DNA from: Owenweeksia sp.
Lineage (GTDB): Bacteria > Bacteroidota > Bacteroidia > Flavobacteriales > Schleiferiaceae
DNA length: 32,916 nucleotides
Assembly (NCBI GenBank): GCA_028277105.1
Contig: JANQHO010000080.1
Span: 1 to 32,916, forward strand
Direction: 5' to 3'
Under the pieces are notes generated by a model. That model had not been told where the DNA came from and did not search any database. It worked only from the letters and a program-made list of their open reading frames with translations. Made by a program: the position numbers and the translations under genes. This document shows positions 7,500 to 16,452 of the stretch, in pieces; position 1 is the stretch's first letter, and every line of letters starts with the position of its first letter.

Positions 7500-10400
7500 A
7501 TGAAAGCCCTATTTCTTAAAATCTTAATGCTGTTAGTAAGCATCACCCTCATACAGCAAACAGCAATTGCCCAGTTTATTGATAGCAAATTCTTGACACA
7601 AGAAAACATCTCTAATTTTTCAATAGATCAAACATCAGATGGTTATATAACCGTAGGCACTATTGCAAATCCTAACGGTGGTCACGATATCAAAGTCATA
7701 AATTTTGATCCAACAGGGACGCCTATGTGGAGCAAGGTAATTGATGGTGGACGTGTTGACCGGGCCGCTCATGTACAAGCTTTAACCAACAGCTTTATAA
7801 TTACTGGCTTTTCAAGAGAAGCAGGAGGCAAAAACAATCTCATTTTTATACAGCTGGATTTAAACGGCAACATCGCCTTAAATAAAAGATATTTTGATAA
7901 TAACCGTAGAGACTGGAGTTTAACTGGTCAATATGTATTGGAACTGGATAATAACCAGGGCTATCTCTTAACTGGTTATTCCATTAAAGAAGGCTTTTTG
8001 TTAGGTTCTAATAAATCAGCCTTTGTAATGAGGATTGACGATAATGCTAATGTGGTTTGGGCCAAATATTATGATTCTCCCAATGATGGTGATTCTGATT
8101 TTGACATGGCCAATTTTGCCCTGAAATTAAACGATGGCTTCTTTATAACCGGGTCAGCTAATGTTTATAAACCAGGAGGAGCCTCTAACCAGGGAGTTTT
8201 ATCTATGAAAATAGATGATCACGGTAGTATTGATTGGAATAATAATTTTGCCATTGACGATGGTGAGGTTTGGGAAGAAAATCTGGATGTAGGAACATCA
8301 GCACTGCTGGATGATGCCCAAATTGTTTTGTCATCTAACTCCACATTAAGCCACAGTTTTCATCTCACTAAAATTGATCCTAATAATGGCTCCATTGTGG
8401 GAAATCACTACAATTTTGTTCCTACGGATGAGATAAACACTGCTTCATTTTCTATCGGTAAAAACAGTAGTGGAAACTACATAGTAGGTGGAATGATAGC
8501 CGAATCCGGTACATCATATGATTGCTTTGACAATATCACTGAATGGAGTTCTGTTAGCTTTGTATGCGACATCGACAGTGATCTGGATATTCTCCACTCG
8601 GCTAAAAAGTTTCTCATGTATAATGAGAACTTTAACGATGGAGAAGGTAGTGTTTATCACAGTCTCTTTGGAGGACCATCAGGTTTAGACAACCCTGTTA
8701 TCGCCACACCGGAAATGATATTTGTTGATGATAACTCTGACGATGTGGCTATACTGGCATACAGTGAAGACCGATTGCTGGGGGCTGGTCATTACGATCT
8801 TCAGTATATTGAAACCACAGCCCCTGATTTTGACTGGTGCCGAACCCGCTCTATTGAGTTCACCCCTCAAATAGTCAATGCCATTTATGACCAAAATGTA
8901 CAGGATAATGATGTAAATGACATTATTGAAGATGATGGCTTTACTATTGCTGATGATAATGATCTTTTTACCAATTGCCAAACTGCGACCAACTTCCCTT
9001 TCATAGATGAAACTATTGTGGGAGAAAACAATGTTTTTGCTATTTCGGGCCGTTGCCTCCATTACTCAAAAGACAATACTTATGTAATGGCCAAGAGAAA
9101 TTCTGATGCAGAATGCGCCTCCGGAGATCCCGGTTTACCCTACATCAAAAAATATGATGCCAACGGAGGTCTGGCTTGGCAAAAAGCCACCACCACTACT
9201 GCCCAGCCCATGAATGCCGGTACAGGTATAGAAGTAGATAATTCCGGTAATGTATATTTATCCGGAGGTTTAAATCCCGGAAACATCCAATGGCCCGAAG
9301 CTCCTTCTATAACTGCTCCCGTGCCTGCTCCTCCTCATAGCTCCAGAACAGCTTATCTTTTAAAATATGATGCCAATGGTACTTATCAATGGCAATCTGT
9401 TGGTTTCCCCGACCCAAGCATCAGTGGGGCACAGTATAACATTCAGGATTATGAAATTGGCCCGGACGGTTACCTTTATGTTGTTGGCGTTACTTCCGGA
9501 GCAGTGAGCTTTCAAAACGCTATTGGAATTGGAACCCCTCATTCTAACGACCCTTACATGCCAACCGGTGTTACTTACATGCAAACCAGTAATGGAGGCG
9601 GATTAGACCACAGGGGGTTTATTGCCAAGTACAATCCCGCTAATGGCCGGTTAGTATTTTTCTGGTCGGATGTATCTAATTCTACCGGATTAATGGATGG
9701 ATTTATCGCCAGTAGGATCAGTATACACTCTACTTCTGGAAATTTATATGTGTCAGGAAACCGCCAGAGTAAATTTCAGATCCTGGAATTTACTGATGTA
9801 GGAGTATTTGTAAGCAAAGTAGAAACCATTTCCGGGTATGGTACCATAGCTACCTCTGATCTACTTGGAGATAATCTATATATAGCCGGTACGAGCAGCG
9901 GATCCATCAATTTTAACACAGGTATCAGTCACACTTCCTCAAGCCCCTTCGAGTTTGTAGCTAAAATTGACTATAGCCTATTAACACCAGCCTTTGTAAA
10001 ATCTACCAGTATAGCAACTTCTCCCGGAGATAATGCCCGTATATCTGATATTTTGGCAATACCTGGCACAGAGGAGATCTTTGTATTGGGCAACACAAAG
10101 GCTAACATAACACAATATAATAATGCAGCCATATCTTATACCAAACCAACTGGCGCAGGTTCTGCCATCTTCCTGTCTAAATACGATAAAGATCTGGATA
10201 ATACTATATACACAACTAATGGCTGGCCCGCGCACTACACGGGTCCTACAACAAATACTCTAGCTGGAAGCCTTGATCTTGATGAGGAAAATTGTGGAGT
10301 GGTTTACTCTGGTAGCTACAGCACAGGTACTATCGATCTTGGATATGGTATACACGGCATTCCTACCAGCACTACCTGTGCTACGGCTGCTGACTTTTTT

Positions 10401-10709
10401 GTAGCCAGGGCTTTGCCTGTAGATGGTGCTGCTTATAAGACTTCACCCAATACTGGTGGTGATGAAGAACAGAGTGTTAATAGTGAATTGAGTATTTATC
10501 CTAATCCCGCTGGCTCAGAGTTTACAATATCCGGCTTATCAGCTACTGATGAAGTAGTATTAATTAACTCTTTTGGGCAAGCGGTAGATAATTATAGAGC
10601 GGTAAATAGAACCCTAACAATCAAAAGACATGGTCTGTCAAGTGGAGTTTACTTTCTAAAAATAACAGGACAAAGAGAAAATAAAACAATTAAACTAATC
10701 CTAAAATAA
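7500..10709 (+). CDS. Large T9SS-secreted protein with SBBP/propeller-like repeats
   Basis: 1069 residues. The signal peptide MKALFLKILMLLVSITLIQQ...AIAQ ends at about residue 25. The N-terminal half (about 26-500) repeats the pattern DGYxxVGT..G..D.KVINFDPTG..MWSK, i.e. strands ending in G, then a D-x-x-G-x-x-x-W turn, as in beta-propeller repeats. The second half (about 520-970) continues with SBBP-like motifs (KYDANGGLAWQK, VDNSGNVYLSGG, YLLKYDANGTYQWQ). The C-terminus (about 998-1069) is a T9SS type A sorting domain, LSIYPNPAG... ending SGVYFLKITG...IKLILK. It should be exported by Sec, moved to the surface by T9SS, and be anchored or released there. It lies 158 bp after the response regulator and 8 bp before the next secreted protein. 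No enzymatic motif seen; adhesion or surface display is likely. Confidence 0.88.
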   Translation: MKALFLKILMLLVSITLIQQTAIAQFIDSKFLTQENISNFSIDQTSDGYITVGTIANPNGGHDIKVINFDPTGTPMWSKVIDGGRVDRAAHVQALTNSFIITGFSREAGGKNNLIFIQLDLNGNIALNKRYFDNNRRDWSLTGQYVLELDNNQGYLLTGYSIKEGFLLGSNKSAFVMRIDDNANVVWAKYYDSPNDGDSDFDMANFALKLNDGFFITGSANVYKPGGASNQGVLSMKIDDHGSIDWNNNFAIDDGEVWEENLDVGTSALLDDAQIVLSSNSTLSHSFHLTKIDPNNGSIVGNHYNFVPTDEINTASFSIGKNSSGNYIVGGMIAESGTSYDCFDNITEWSSVSFVCDIDSDLDILHSAKKFLMYNENFNDGEGSVYHSLFGGPSGLDNPVIATPEMIFVDDNSDDVAILAYSEDRLLGAGHYDLQYIETTAPDFDWCRTRSIEFTPQIVNAIYDQNVQDNDVNDIIEDDGFTIADDNDLFTNCQTATNFPFIDETIVGENNVFAISGRCLHYSKDNTYVMAKRNSDAECASGDPGLPYIKKYDANGGLAWQKATTTTAQPMNAGTGIEVDNSGNVYLSGGLNPGNIQWPEAPSITAPVPAPPHSSRTAYLLKYDANGTYQWQSVGFPDPSISGAQYNIQDYEIGPDGYLYVVGVTSGAVSFQNAIGIGTPHSNDPYMPTGVTYMQTSNGGGLDHRGFIAKYNPANGRLVFFWSDVSNSTGLMDGFIASRISIHSTSGNLYVSGNRQSKFQILEFTDVGVFVSKVETISGYGTIATSDLLGDNLYIAGTSSGSINFNTGISHTSSSPFEFVAKIDYSLLTPAFVKSTSIATSPGDNARISDILAIPGTEEIFVLGNTKANITQYNNAAISYTKPTGAGSAIFLSKYDKDLDNTIYTTNGWPAHYTGPTTNTLAGSLDLDEENCGVVYSGSYSTGTIDLGYGIHGIPTSTTCATAADFFVARALPVDGAAYKTSPNTGGDEEQSVNSELSIYPNPAGSEFTISGLSATDEVVLINSFGQAVDNYRAVNRTLTIKRHGLSSGVYFLKITGQRENKTIKLILK

Positions 10710-10717
10710 CCATAATC

Positions 10718-12400
10718 ATGAAGTACATATTATCAGTAATCGTCCTTTGTATTGGCCTGAATAATTTAAATGCCCAATGGTGTGAGCTTTATCCACCAAA
10801 CCATTCACCAATAAAAGTTGCACCGGGAGAGGTAGCTTATCAAGAGCTAACGTTTGAAGTAATACAACCGAAATCATTTACCTTAAAAGAATTAGATTTT
10901 GGCAGTGATATCAGTTATGTGAACGTAGGAGTAATTGTTAACGGAAATTACCAATGGTTTAACAGTTCTAACTCTATTACTTTAAACCCTGGTAACTACA
11001 AAATGGCTGTAGTTACCGGGATTCGATCCGATATAACCTGTCCTTATGACGGAAGGGTCAAAATAAGTTTGGGCACTACTGATTCACAATATATCACAGC
11101 TTGCCAGGTAAATTTTAGTTATTGGGCCGATCCGCAAACCTGTGGTTGGGTTGATAATCGTGTCAATACTGATATTGCCACACCCTCCGGTGGCCCAACT
11201 TCCTATGACAGGCCTGTTAATAAAATGTACTATTCTAACAATAGATGGTACTATATGGCTGACTACGGAAGTATATTAGTGGGTAAAATCTATTACACTG
11301 GTACGGGTTCAAACTCCTGGGATAAAGGATGGCTAGATGCTTCAATGCCTGGTCTTGAAGACTTTTATATAGGAGCAAATGATTTTTGGGGCCTAACAGA
11401 TGAACCTTCAGGAAATATATACCGGACTTATTGGAATGGACAACAGTGGACAACTATAAAGGCTCATCCAACAGCTCACTCCAGAGACTCCAGGCACACC
11501 ACAGTTATTCCCAAGGGAAATCAACTCTTTTTTATTTCTGATGACAATCGAATCCATGTTCTTCAAGGCAATAATTTTCAGGATGAAATTATATTTAACA
11601 ACTCTCTTATACCACTGGCTCGCAATAATTCACCTATAGCTGAATTAAACGGTGATATCTATTATATTGGTCAGGATGATCATATTTATTATCTAACCTG
11701 GTACGCTCCCTGGGGTTCTTGGGCTGCTTTTAGAGCTAATAACTACGCAGCCAAGGCAGGCGCACAAACTGAAATAATTGCTAGAGATGGTTACGTTTTT
11801 TATTGTGATGTTAATAGGAGAATTCGCGTTATTAGTGGCACTGCTGCTTCAAATCAAGGCTTACTAAATGCTGCTGCTCCCTTTGTAAATTTTAGTGGGC
11901 ATTTTACTTATGCCGATGGCAAAATTGTTTACTACTCTGATTCTGATGCTATATGGATGTTGGTGAAAAATGGTTCAAATTGGAATTATTCAAAACTTCA
12001 CCCTTGTATTGAAATGTCTTCCAGGTTCAGTTCAGCTGTAATTGATTTTAGGCCTGGTACCCCCATTTCTTACATAAACAATAAGGATCATAGTTTACAT
12101 TATTTTTCATGGGTTAACTGCAAAAAATCCCCTTCGTTTGAAAATGATATTGAGTCACTTAGCCAACCTAGTAATCAACTGGAAATTTATCCCAACCCTG
12201 CCCAAACCAGAGTAACCGTTTCAGGAGTAGAAACAGGCGATGAAGTCGTTTTAATGAATGCCATGGGCCAAGTGGTAAGAACTATTTCAGCTCAGACTGA
12301 ACAATTGAATATTGAAAGAAACGATCTGGCTTCCGGTGTGTACTTTTTAAAAATATCCGGATCTAAAGGCAATCGATTTATTCGTTTTGTATTCCATTGA
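10718..12400 (+). CDS. T9SS-secreted beta-propeller-like protein
   Basis: 560 residues. The signal peptide (MKYILSVIVLCIGLNNLNAQ) is followed by an N-terminal Cys-containing beta domain (about 21-140), then a region of repeated aromatic strands (about 160-455: RWYYMADYGSILVGKIYYTG, NQLFFISDDNRIHVLQG, GDIYYIGQDDHIYYLTW, GYVFYCDVNRRIRVISG, GKIVYYSDSDAIWML). The spacing of about 50 residues suggests a propeller of the kind found in tectonin-like or actin-propeller folds. The T9SS type A domain (about 488-560) starts LEIYPNPAQ and ends SGVYFLKISG. This sorting domain closely resembles that of the preceding gene (SGV...GDEVVLMNAMGQVV against SGL...TDEVVLINSFGQAV). Co-transcription is very likely (8-bp gap). 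No catalytic motif seen; carbohydrate or surface binding is a guess. Confidence 0.86.
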   Translation: MKYILSVIVLCIGLNNLNAQWCELYPPNHSPIKVAPGEVAYQELTFEVIQPKSFTLKELDFGSDISYVNVGVIVNGNYQWFNSSNSITLNPGNYKMAVVTGIRSDITCPYDGRVKISLGTTDSQYITACQVNFSYWADPQTCGWVDNRVNTDIATPSGGPTSYDRPVNKMYYSNNRWYYMADYGSILVGKIYYTGTGSNSWDKGWLDASMPGLEDFYIGANDFWGLTDEPSGNIYRTYWNGQQWTTIKAHPTAHSRDSRHTTVIPKGNQLFFISDDNRIHVLQGNNFQDEIIFNNSLIPLARNNSPIAELNGDIYYIGQDDHIYYLTWYAPWGSWAAFRANNYAAKAGAQTEIIARDGYVFYCDVNRRIRVISGTAASNQGLLNAAAPFVNFSGHFTYADGKIVYYSDSDAIWMLVKNGSNWNYSKLHPCIEMSSRFSSAVIDFRPGTPISYINNKDHSLHYFSWVNCKKSPSFENDIESLSQPSNQLEIYPNPAQTRVTVSGVETGDEVVLMNAMGQVVRTISAQTEQLNIERNDLASGVYFLKISGSKGNRFIRFVFH

Positions 12401-12666
12401 CTAAGCCCTTCCCTTGATTCCGTCAGCAAAAATGCTGATGTTAATGATTGTGCTAGTTGTCAGAACCGCTCTATGAGATTGAATATGCATGAGGTCGATC
12501 TTATAACATTGTCTTATGTTATTCTCTTGAGCAAAAAGAACAACTCTTTTACTTAAAAATGATCAATAGAGTGGCTTAACCGTTTAAAACAATTTTATTT
12601 GCAACTCCAATTCAGGGCTTAACAAGGTTTATGTCCTGCAGTGGCGATATTTAGGAGTGACCTTAC

Positions 12667-12689
12667 AAAAAACTTAGACTAAGTTTTTT
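12667..12689. terminator. AT-rich hairpin, possible bidirectional terminator
   Basis: 9-bp stem AAAAAACTT / AAGTTTTTT around an AGACT loop. It is symmetric, so it gives a U-run in either direction, but the stem is weak. Confidence 0.4.
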
Positions 12690-12713
12690 CGATTGATTTT
12701 CTCAGAGTGAAGT

Positions 12714-12738
12714 CTCACGCTTTAGCGTGGGGATTTTT
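12714..12738 (+). terminator. Rho-independent terminator
   Basis: 7-bp stem CTCACGC / GCGTGGG (one T-G wobble) with a TTTA loop, followed by GATTTTT. It lies 313 bp after the end of the T9SS gene, rather far, so it may end an unannotated transcript or a long 3' UTR. Confidence 0.55.
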
Positions 12739-12842
12739 AATTGTAAACTTTTAGGAGGAACTTTAGCTATTGGGAATTCCATTTAACAGAATACCATTAT
12801 TAGGGATAATAATTTATTTTTAGGCGGCCTTAACCTACTGTA

Positions 12843-14342
12843 ATGCGTATTCTGGCAATTGCCTTGTTTTTTCCTTCTATTGTGTTGTTGCTCTCTATTG
12901 TAGTGTCAGACATCAGAAAATACCGCAAAGGAGAAAGAGCAAAAACCTATTACCCCTACGAGTTTGCGGTATTACTATTTGGTATCCCAGCTTTATTAAT
13001 AATGGGGTTTATCCTGTCAGGCTTTGACCTTAAGCTTGCAGGTTCAGAGCCGATGGTGCTCTTAATATTTTCGGTGTTGCTGGCTTTTCTTATATCCCTT
13101 TTCTGGTATGTTTATCTCAGCTGGCTCGATCTATACGAAAGGGAAAAGAAGATCTATATCATTATCACTTTTATTTTGGGTTGTGGGGCTACTTTTCTGG
13201 TCTTTCCTATCTCAGGCCTTATCAATAGCTGGGGTTTTGTTCTCAATGGCAATCCCAACAATGATTTCCTTTACAGTTTCATCGGAATAGGCCTGGTCGA
13301 GGAATTTGTAAAGCTGCTGCCGTTTCTCATTATGCTGCTTTTTTCCAAACAGGTAGATGAACCCTATGATTACGTTTTATATGCTTCAGTAAGTGCCCTG
13401 GGCTTTGCTTTTATAGAAAACACCATGTATTTGTATGAAACCAGGCTTACTGCTGTTTTTGCCCGTGCCCTGTATGCCAGTGTAGCCCATATGTTTTTTT
13501 CGTCCATTGTTGCTTACGGGCTTATCCGTATAAAAACGGTTAAAGGCAGGTTTAATGTATTTCACTTGGCAGGCTTGCTTTTACTGTCCGCACTGGCACA
13601 TGGTTTTTACGATTTTTGGCTTATTAGCAGTATCAGGATAGATCTGTTTACTGCTTTGTTTTTCGTGGCCTCAATTCATACATGGGGAATCATGAAAAAT
13701 AACCTCGTTAATATGTCTAATTTTTACAACCCCCGTCTTAAGTTAAATTCCCATTTTTTTCTTTACCGCCTCATAGGCCTGATGTTGATTGTGTGGTTAG
13801 TAGGTATAGTAGGTTATAACTTATTAAGTGGGGCAGAAGCAGCCAGGTCATTAATATCTAATCTCTCTCTGTATTATACCTTTATACTGATCTATATAAC
13901 GGTTTCCTTCAGCAGCTTCAGGGTTATACCCGGTTTTATTGAGAGCATCTGGCTTCCGGTTGACCGTTTTATGCACCAGGGATCTACCATCATAATGCCT
14001 AAAGTTTTTAATCATGTCGATACCTACGGAAAAAGGTTTGAAGTAAAAGGCAAATTATTGATTGCCAAAGGAACTGATCGCAAGTGGGGCGACCTGCTCA
14101 GGGGCCGTAAGTTTCACTTCAGTAAGAGGGCAGCTATAGAAGGGGATAGTAACTGGTATATGTTTGGCTTTGGCGACCGGCAATTACTGTTGAAGCCAGT
14201 GAGCAATGAACGCAGATCAGCTTACAAGCATAAATTGCATATTATAATCGTAAAGGAAGAGTTTGAAGCCGACAAACAGGTGTTTTATGCCAATGAAGTT
14301 GAAAAACTGGCTTTGGCTTATGGCCAACTCACCGATGTTTAA
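12843..14342 (+). CDS. PrsW-family intramembrane metalloprotease
   Basis: 499 residues, with about nine or ten membrane helices in the first 365 residues. The PrsW/CPBP-like signature is complete: GLVEEFVKLLPF gives the E-E-x-x-K motif (Glu153, Glu154, Lys157); YDYVLYASVSALGFAFIENT matches the second conserved helix with its Glu-Asn; His216 lies in ARALYASVAHMFFSS and His253 in LSALAHGFYDFW. These residues are thought to form the active site inside the membrane. PrsW in Bacillus cleaves anti-sigma factor RsiW; the substrate here is unknown. Compared with PrsW (about 220 residues) this protein has extra N-terminal helices and a soluble C-terminal domain of about 120 residues (from MHQGSTIIMPKVFNHV) that I do not recognise. 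It lies 70 bp upstream of the MFS gene on the same strand. Confidence 0.85.
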   Translation: MRILAIALFFPSIVLLLSIVVSDIRKYRKGERAKTYYPYEFAVLLFGIPALLIMGFILSGFDLKLAGSEPMVLLIFSVLLAFLISLFWYVYLSWLDLYEREKKIYIIITFILGCGATFLVFPISGLINSWGFVLNGNPNNDFLYSFIGIGLVEEFVKLLPFLIMLLFSKQVDEPYDYVLYASVSALGFAFIENTMYLYETRLTAVFARALYASVAHMFFSSIVAYGLIRIKTVKGRFNVFHLAGLLLLSALAHGFYDFWLISSIRIDLFTALFFVASIHTWGIMKNNLVNMSNFYNPRLKLNSHFFLYRLIGLMLIVWLVGIVGYNLLSGAEAARSLISNLSLYYTFILIYITVSFSSFRVIPGFIESIWLPVDRFMHQGSTIIMPKVFNHVDTYGKRFEVKGKLLIAKGTDRKWGDLLRGRKFHFSKRAAIEGDSNWYMFGFGDRQLLLKPVSNERRSAYKHKLHIIIVKEEFEADKQVFYANEVEKLALAYGQLTDV

Positions 14343-14412
14343 AAGAGTAGCAGAAAATACGCTCAGGCTAAAGTTAACCACCGTAATTTCGCGGCTTTGA
14401 ATTTCCTTAGCT

Positions 14413-15669
14413 ATGGCCAAAAACTACAAAGCATCTCTTGGGTTTATCTTCGTTACCGTACTGATTGATATGATCGGTATAGGGATTATCATTCCCGTAT
14501 TGCCTTCCCTGATAGAAAGCCTGATTGATGGCGGTTTAAGTGATGCTTCCCGCTATGGCGGCTGGTTGATGTTTTCCTATGCCTTTATGCAGTTCTTATT
14601 TGCGCCTTTGCTCGGCTCGCTCAGTGATAAATACGGGCGTAGACCTATTCTTTTGATGTCGCTTTTCGGGTTGGGAGTGGATTTTATCTTTCACGCCTAT
14701 GCACCCACCATCGGTCTGTTATTTGTGGGCCGGCTACTAGCGGGTATGACCGGGGCCAGTTATACTGTGGCCTCGGCTTATATTGCTGATATTAGCACCC
14801 CGGATAAAAAGGCTCAGAACTTTGGTCTTATAGGTGCTGCTTTTGGCCTGGGCTTCATTATCGGGCCATCCATCGGTGGGATAGCCAGCGAATGGGGCAT
14901 CAGGGCTCCTTTTTTTGTAGCAGCCGGTTTGAGCTTTCTCAATTTTTTGTACGGCCTCTTCATCTTACCGGAATCCCACAAAAAAGAAAACCGCAGGAAT
15001 ATAGAACTCAAAAGAGCCAATCCCTTTGGTTCCCTGTTACACCTCAGAAAGCACCCCTTTATTGCCGGTTTTATCATTTCCTTTTTTCTCATTTACATAG
15101 CGGGACAATCCGTACAATCAACCTGGTCTTTTTTCACGATGTACCGCTTTAACTGGGACGAAAAAATGGTGGGTTATTCCCTTACCCTGGTCGGTATAAT
15201 AGTAGCGGCTGTACAAGCTGGACTGGTTAGGATTATTGTCAATAAAATAGGGGAGAAGCGCACTGTTTTACTGGGCATGAGCTTTTGGGTTACCGGACTG
15301 ATCCTCTTTGCCTTGGCTACGGAAAGCTGGATGATGTTTGCCTTCATTTTGCCTTATTGTTTGGGCGGTATAGCAGGGCCAACCCTGCAAGGGATCATTT
15401 CCAATCAGGTAGCCGATTCCGAACAAGGAGAATTACAGGGAGCTTTAACCAGTATTATGAGCATTACGAATATTCTGGGGCCCTTGTTAATGACTTCTAT
15501 TTTTTACGCCTTTACCCAGGATAATGCTCCCTTTGAGTTTCCGGGAGCAGCCTTTATGGCCGGGGCAATCGTTATGCTGGTCAGTTTATTGACCGTTATC
15601 AGACCTCTTAATAAAATAAGAGACAGTGCTGATGAAGCTGAATTAAAACGTCCGGCTGAAGTAAAGTGA
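14413..15669 (+). CDS. TetA-like (TCR/Tet family) MFS drug:H+ antiporter
   Basis: 418 residues with twelve predicted membrane helices. It follows TetA-type exporters along its whole length: Asp19 in helix 1 (VLIDMIGIGIIIPVLP), motif A GSLSDKYGRRP (68-78), motif B GRLLAGMTGA, AYIADISTP, antiporter motif C GFIIGPSIGG, then APFFVAAGLSFLNFLYGLFILPESHK after helix 6. In the second half are NKIGEKRTVLLGM and the Q-rich NQVADSEQGELQGAL loop. Such proteins exchange protons for tetracycline-metal complexes or other amphiphilic compounds. Chromosomal Bacteroidota homologues are common and not proven to give tetracycline resistance; no resistance island or mobile gene lies nearby. The last 27 bp overlap the end of the convergent barrel gene. 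Confidence 0.93.
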   Translation: MAKNYKASLGFIFVTVLIDMIGIGIIIPVLPSLIESLIDGGLSDASRYGGWLMFSYAFMQFLFAPLLGSLSDKYGRRPILLMSLFGLGVDFIFHAYAPTIGLLFVGRLLAGMTGASYTVASAYIADISTPDKKAQNFGLIGAAFGLGFIIGPSIGGIASEWGIRAPFFVAAGLSFLNFLYGLFILPESHKKENRRNIELKRANPFGSLLHLRKHPFIAGFIISFFLIYIAGQSVQSTWSFFTMYRFNWDEKMVGYSLTLVGIIVAAVQAGLVRIIVNKIGEKRTVLLGMSFWVTGLILFALATESWMMFAFILPYCLGGIAGPTLQGIISNQVADSEQGELQGALTSIMSITNILGPLLMTSIFYAFTQDNAPFEFPGAAFMAGAIVMLVSLLTVIRPLNKIRDSADEAELKRPAEVK

Positions 15670-16449
15670 GAGCATGTATATTGAACCGCTATCCTCTACA
15701 ATGTCATTGACGCTGATATTACTTTGGATAAAGGTTCCTCTAATGGCAAAACCGTATTGGGAAGGTAACTGGTAGCCGATACCTGTTGAGGCAAAAAAAC
15801 CGCTTCCCACGGTTATGGGATTATTACCCTGCTGGGCTTGAATATTGGTAAAAGTTGGCAGGTTAAAAGTACTACCGGCAATCTGAACTTTATTTTCCAA
15901 TACTTCAATAAAGTTGAAGTCCACCCCCGCTTCAACAGGAATATAAAAGCTGCTCTCGTTTAAATAAAGGCGTTTACCACCTCCCAAAGCCAGGTGAGAA
16001 CGCCTCTCTCGCCCATTGATATTAGCTCTTTCCAGATAAGGATCTGGAGTGTTATTTTGATTGACTCGCTGTACCCTTAAGGTAAATATGCCTGCGGCCG
16101 TTAAAGTAACATTGCGGAAGTAGAGTGATACATTCCAGTTTTGTCCGAAACGGTAAGCCATTTCCAGTTCAAAAGCGGCTACATTGTTGTAGGCCATATC
16201 CTGGGCATATTCTTCCAGTTCAAAATCATAACCGCCCAAAGCATCCCGTATACGGGGCTCGTCAAAACCTTGTAACAGTAACAGCAAACGGTTGTTGTCC
16301 TGCCCGTTATAGTAAGCTGCTGTAGCATCATCTGGCAGATAATAACCCACCCCAATGCCCAGAGTCCACTTCGAAGTATCCACAGAAGATTGTGCCGAGG
16401 CAACTGAAGCAAAGAGAAATAATACATACAGGCAAAAGAATTGCCTCAT
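15643..16449 (-). CDS. Outer-membrane beta-barrel protein
   Basis: 268 residues. The signal peptide (MRQFFCLYVLFLFASVASAQ) is followed by alternating beta-strand sequence with aromatic girdle residues (KWTLGIGVGYYLP, AFELEMAYRFGQNWNVSLYFR, GVDFNFIEV, GIGYQLPSQYGFAIRGTFIQ), ending in IYMLSLYFSRTF with the terminal Phe used for BAM recognition. This fits a small 8- to 10-stranded barrel of the OmpW/porin-family sort; substrate unknown. It starts 3 bp after the stop of the lipase gene, so the two form an operon. Its stop lies inside the last codons of the convergent MFS gene (27-bp overlap). Confidence 0.82.
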   Translation of the reverse strand: MRQFFCLYVLFLFASVASAQSSVDTSKWTLGIGVGYYLPDDATAAYYNGQDNNRLLLLLQGFDEPRIRDALGGYDFELEEYAQDMAYNNVAAFELEMAYRFGQNWNVSLYFRNVTLTAAGIFTLRVQRVNQNNTPDPYLERANINGRERRSHLALGGGKRLYLNESSFYIPVEAGVDFNFIEVLENKVQIAGSTFNLPTFTNIQAQQGNNPITVGSGFFASTGIGYQLPSQYGFAIRGTFIQSNISVNDIVEDSGSIYMLSLYFSRTF

Positions 16450-16452
16450 AAT

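Larger units (their letters stand above)
12401..12842. other. Gene-free stretch with three hairpins
   Basis: About 440 bp with no plausible gene. An 8-bp stem (12421-12440, CAGCA/TGCTG core, AAAA loop) lies 20 bp after the stop of the secreted protein but has no T-run. Two further hairpins near the middle are listed separately as terminators. The segment from 12740 to 12842 probably holds the promoter of the PrsW-type gene, but no clear TAnnTTTG box could be picked out. Confidence 0.4.

Noticed and set aside
8685-9062. 125-codon minus-strand frame inside the large secreted protein gene
   Set aside because: Lies wholly inside a well-supported gene on the other strand and shows no domain or signal; a shadow frame.
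12401-12842. Small RNA gene or riboswitch in the gap
   Set aside because: Only simple hairpins are visible; no known riboswitch core or tRNA-like fold could be traced.
14413-15669. Acquired tetracycline-resistance gene
   Set aside because: The protein is TetA-like in family, but no transposon, integrase, resistance regulator or base-composition shift is seen. A resident exporter is more likely.
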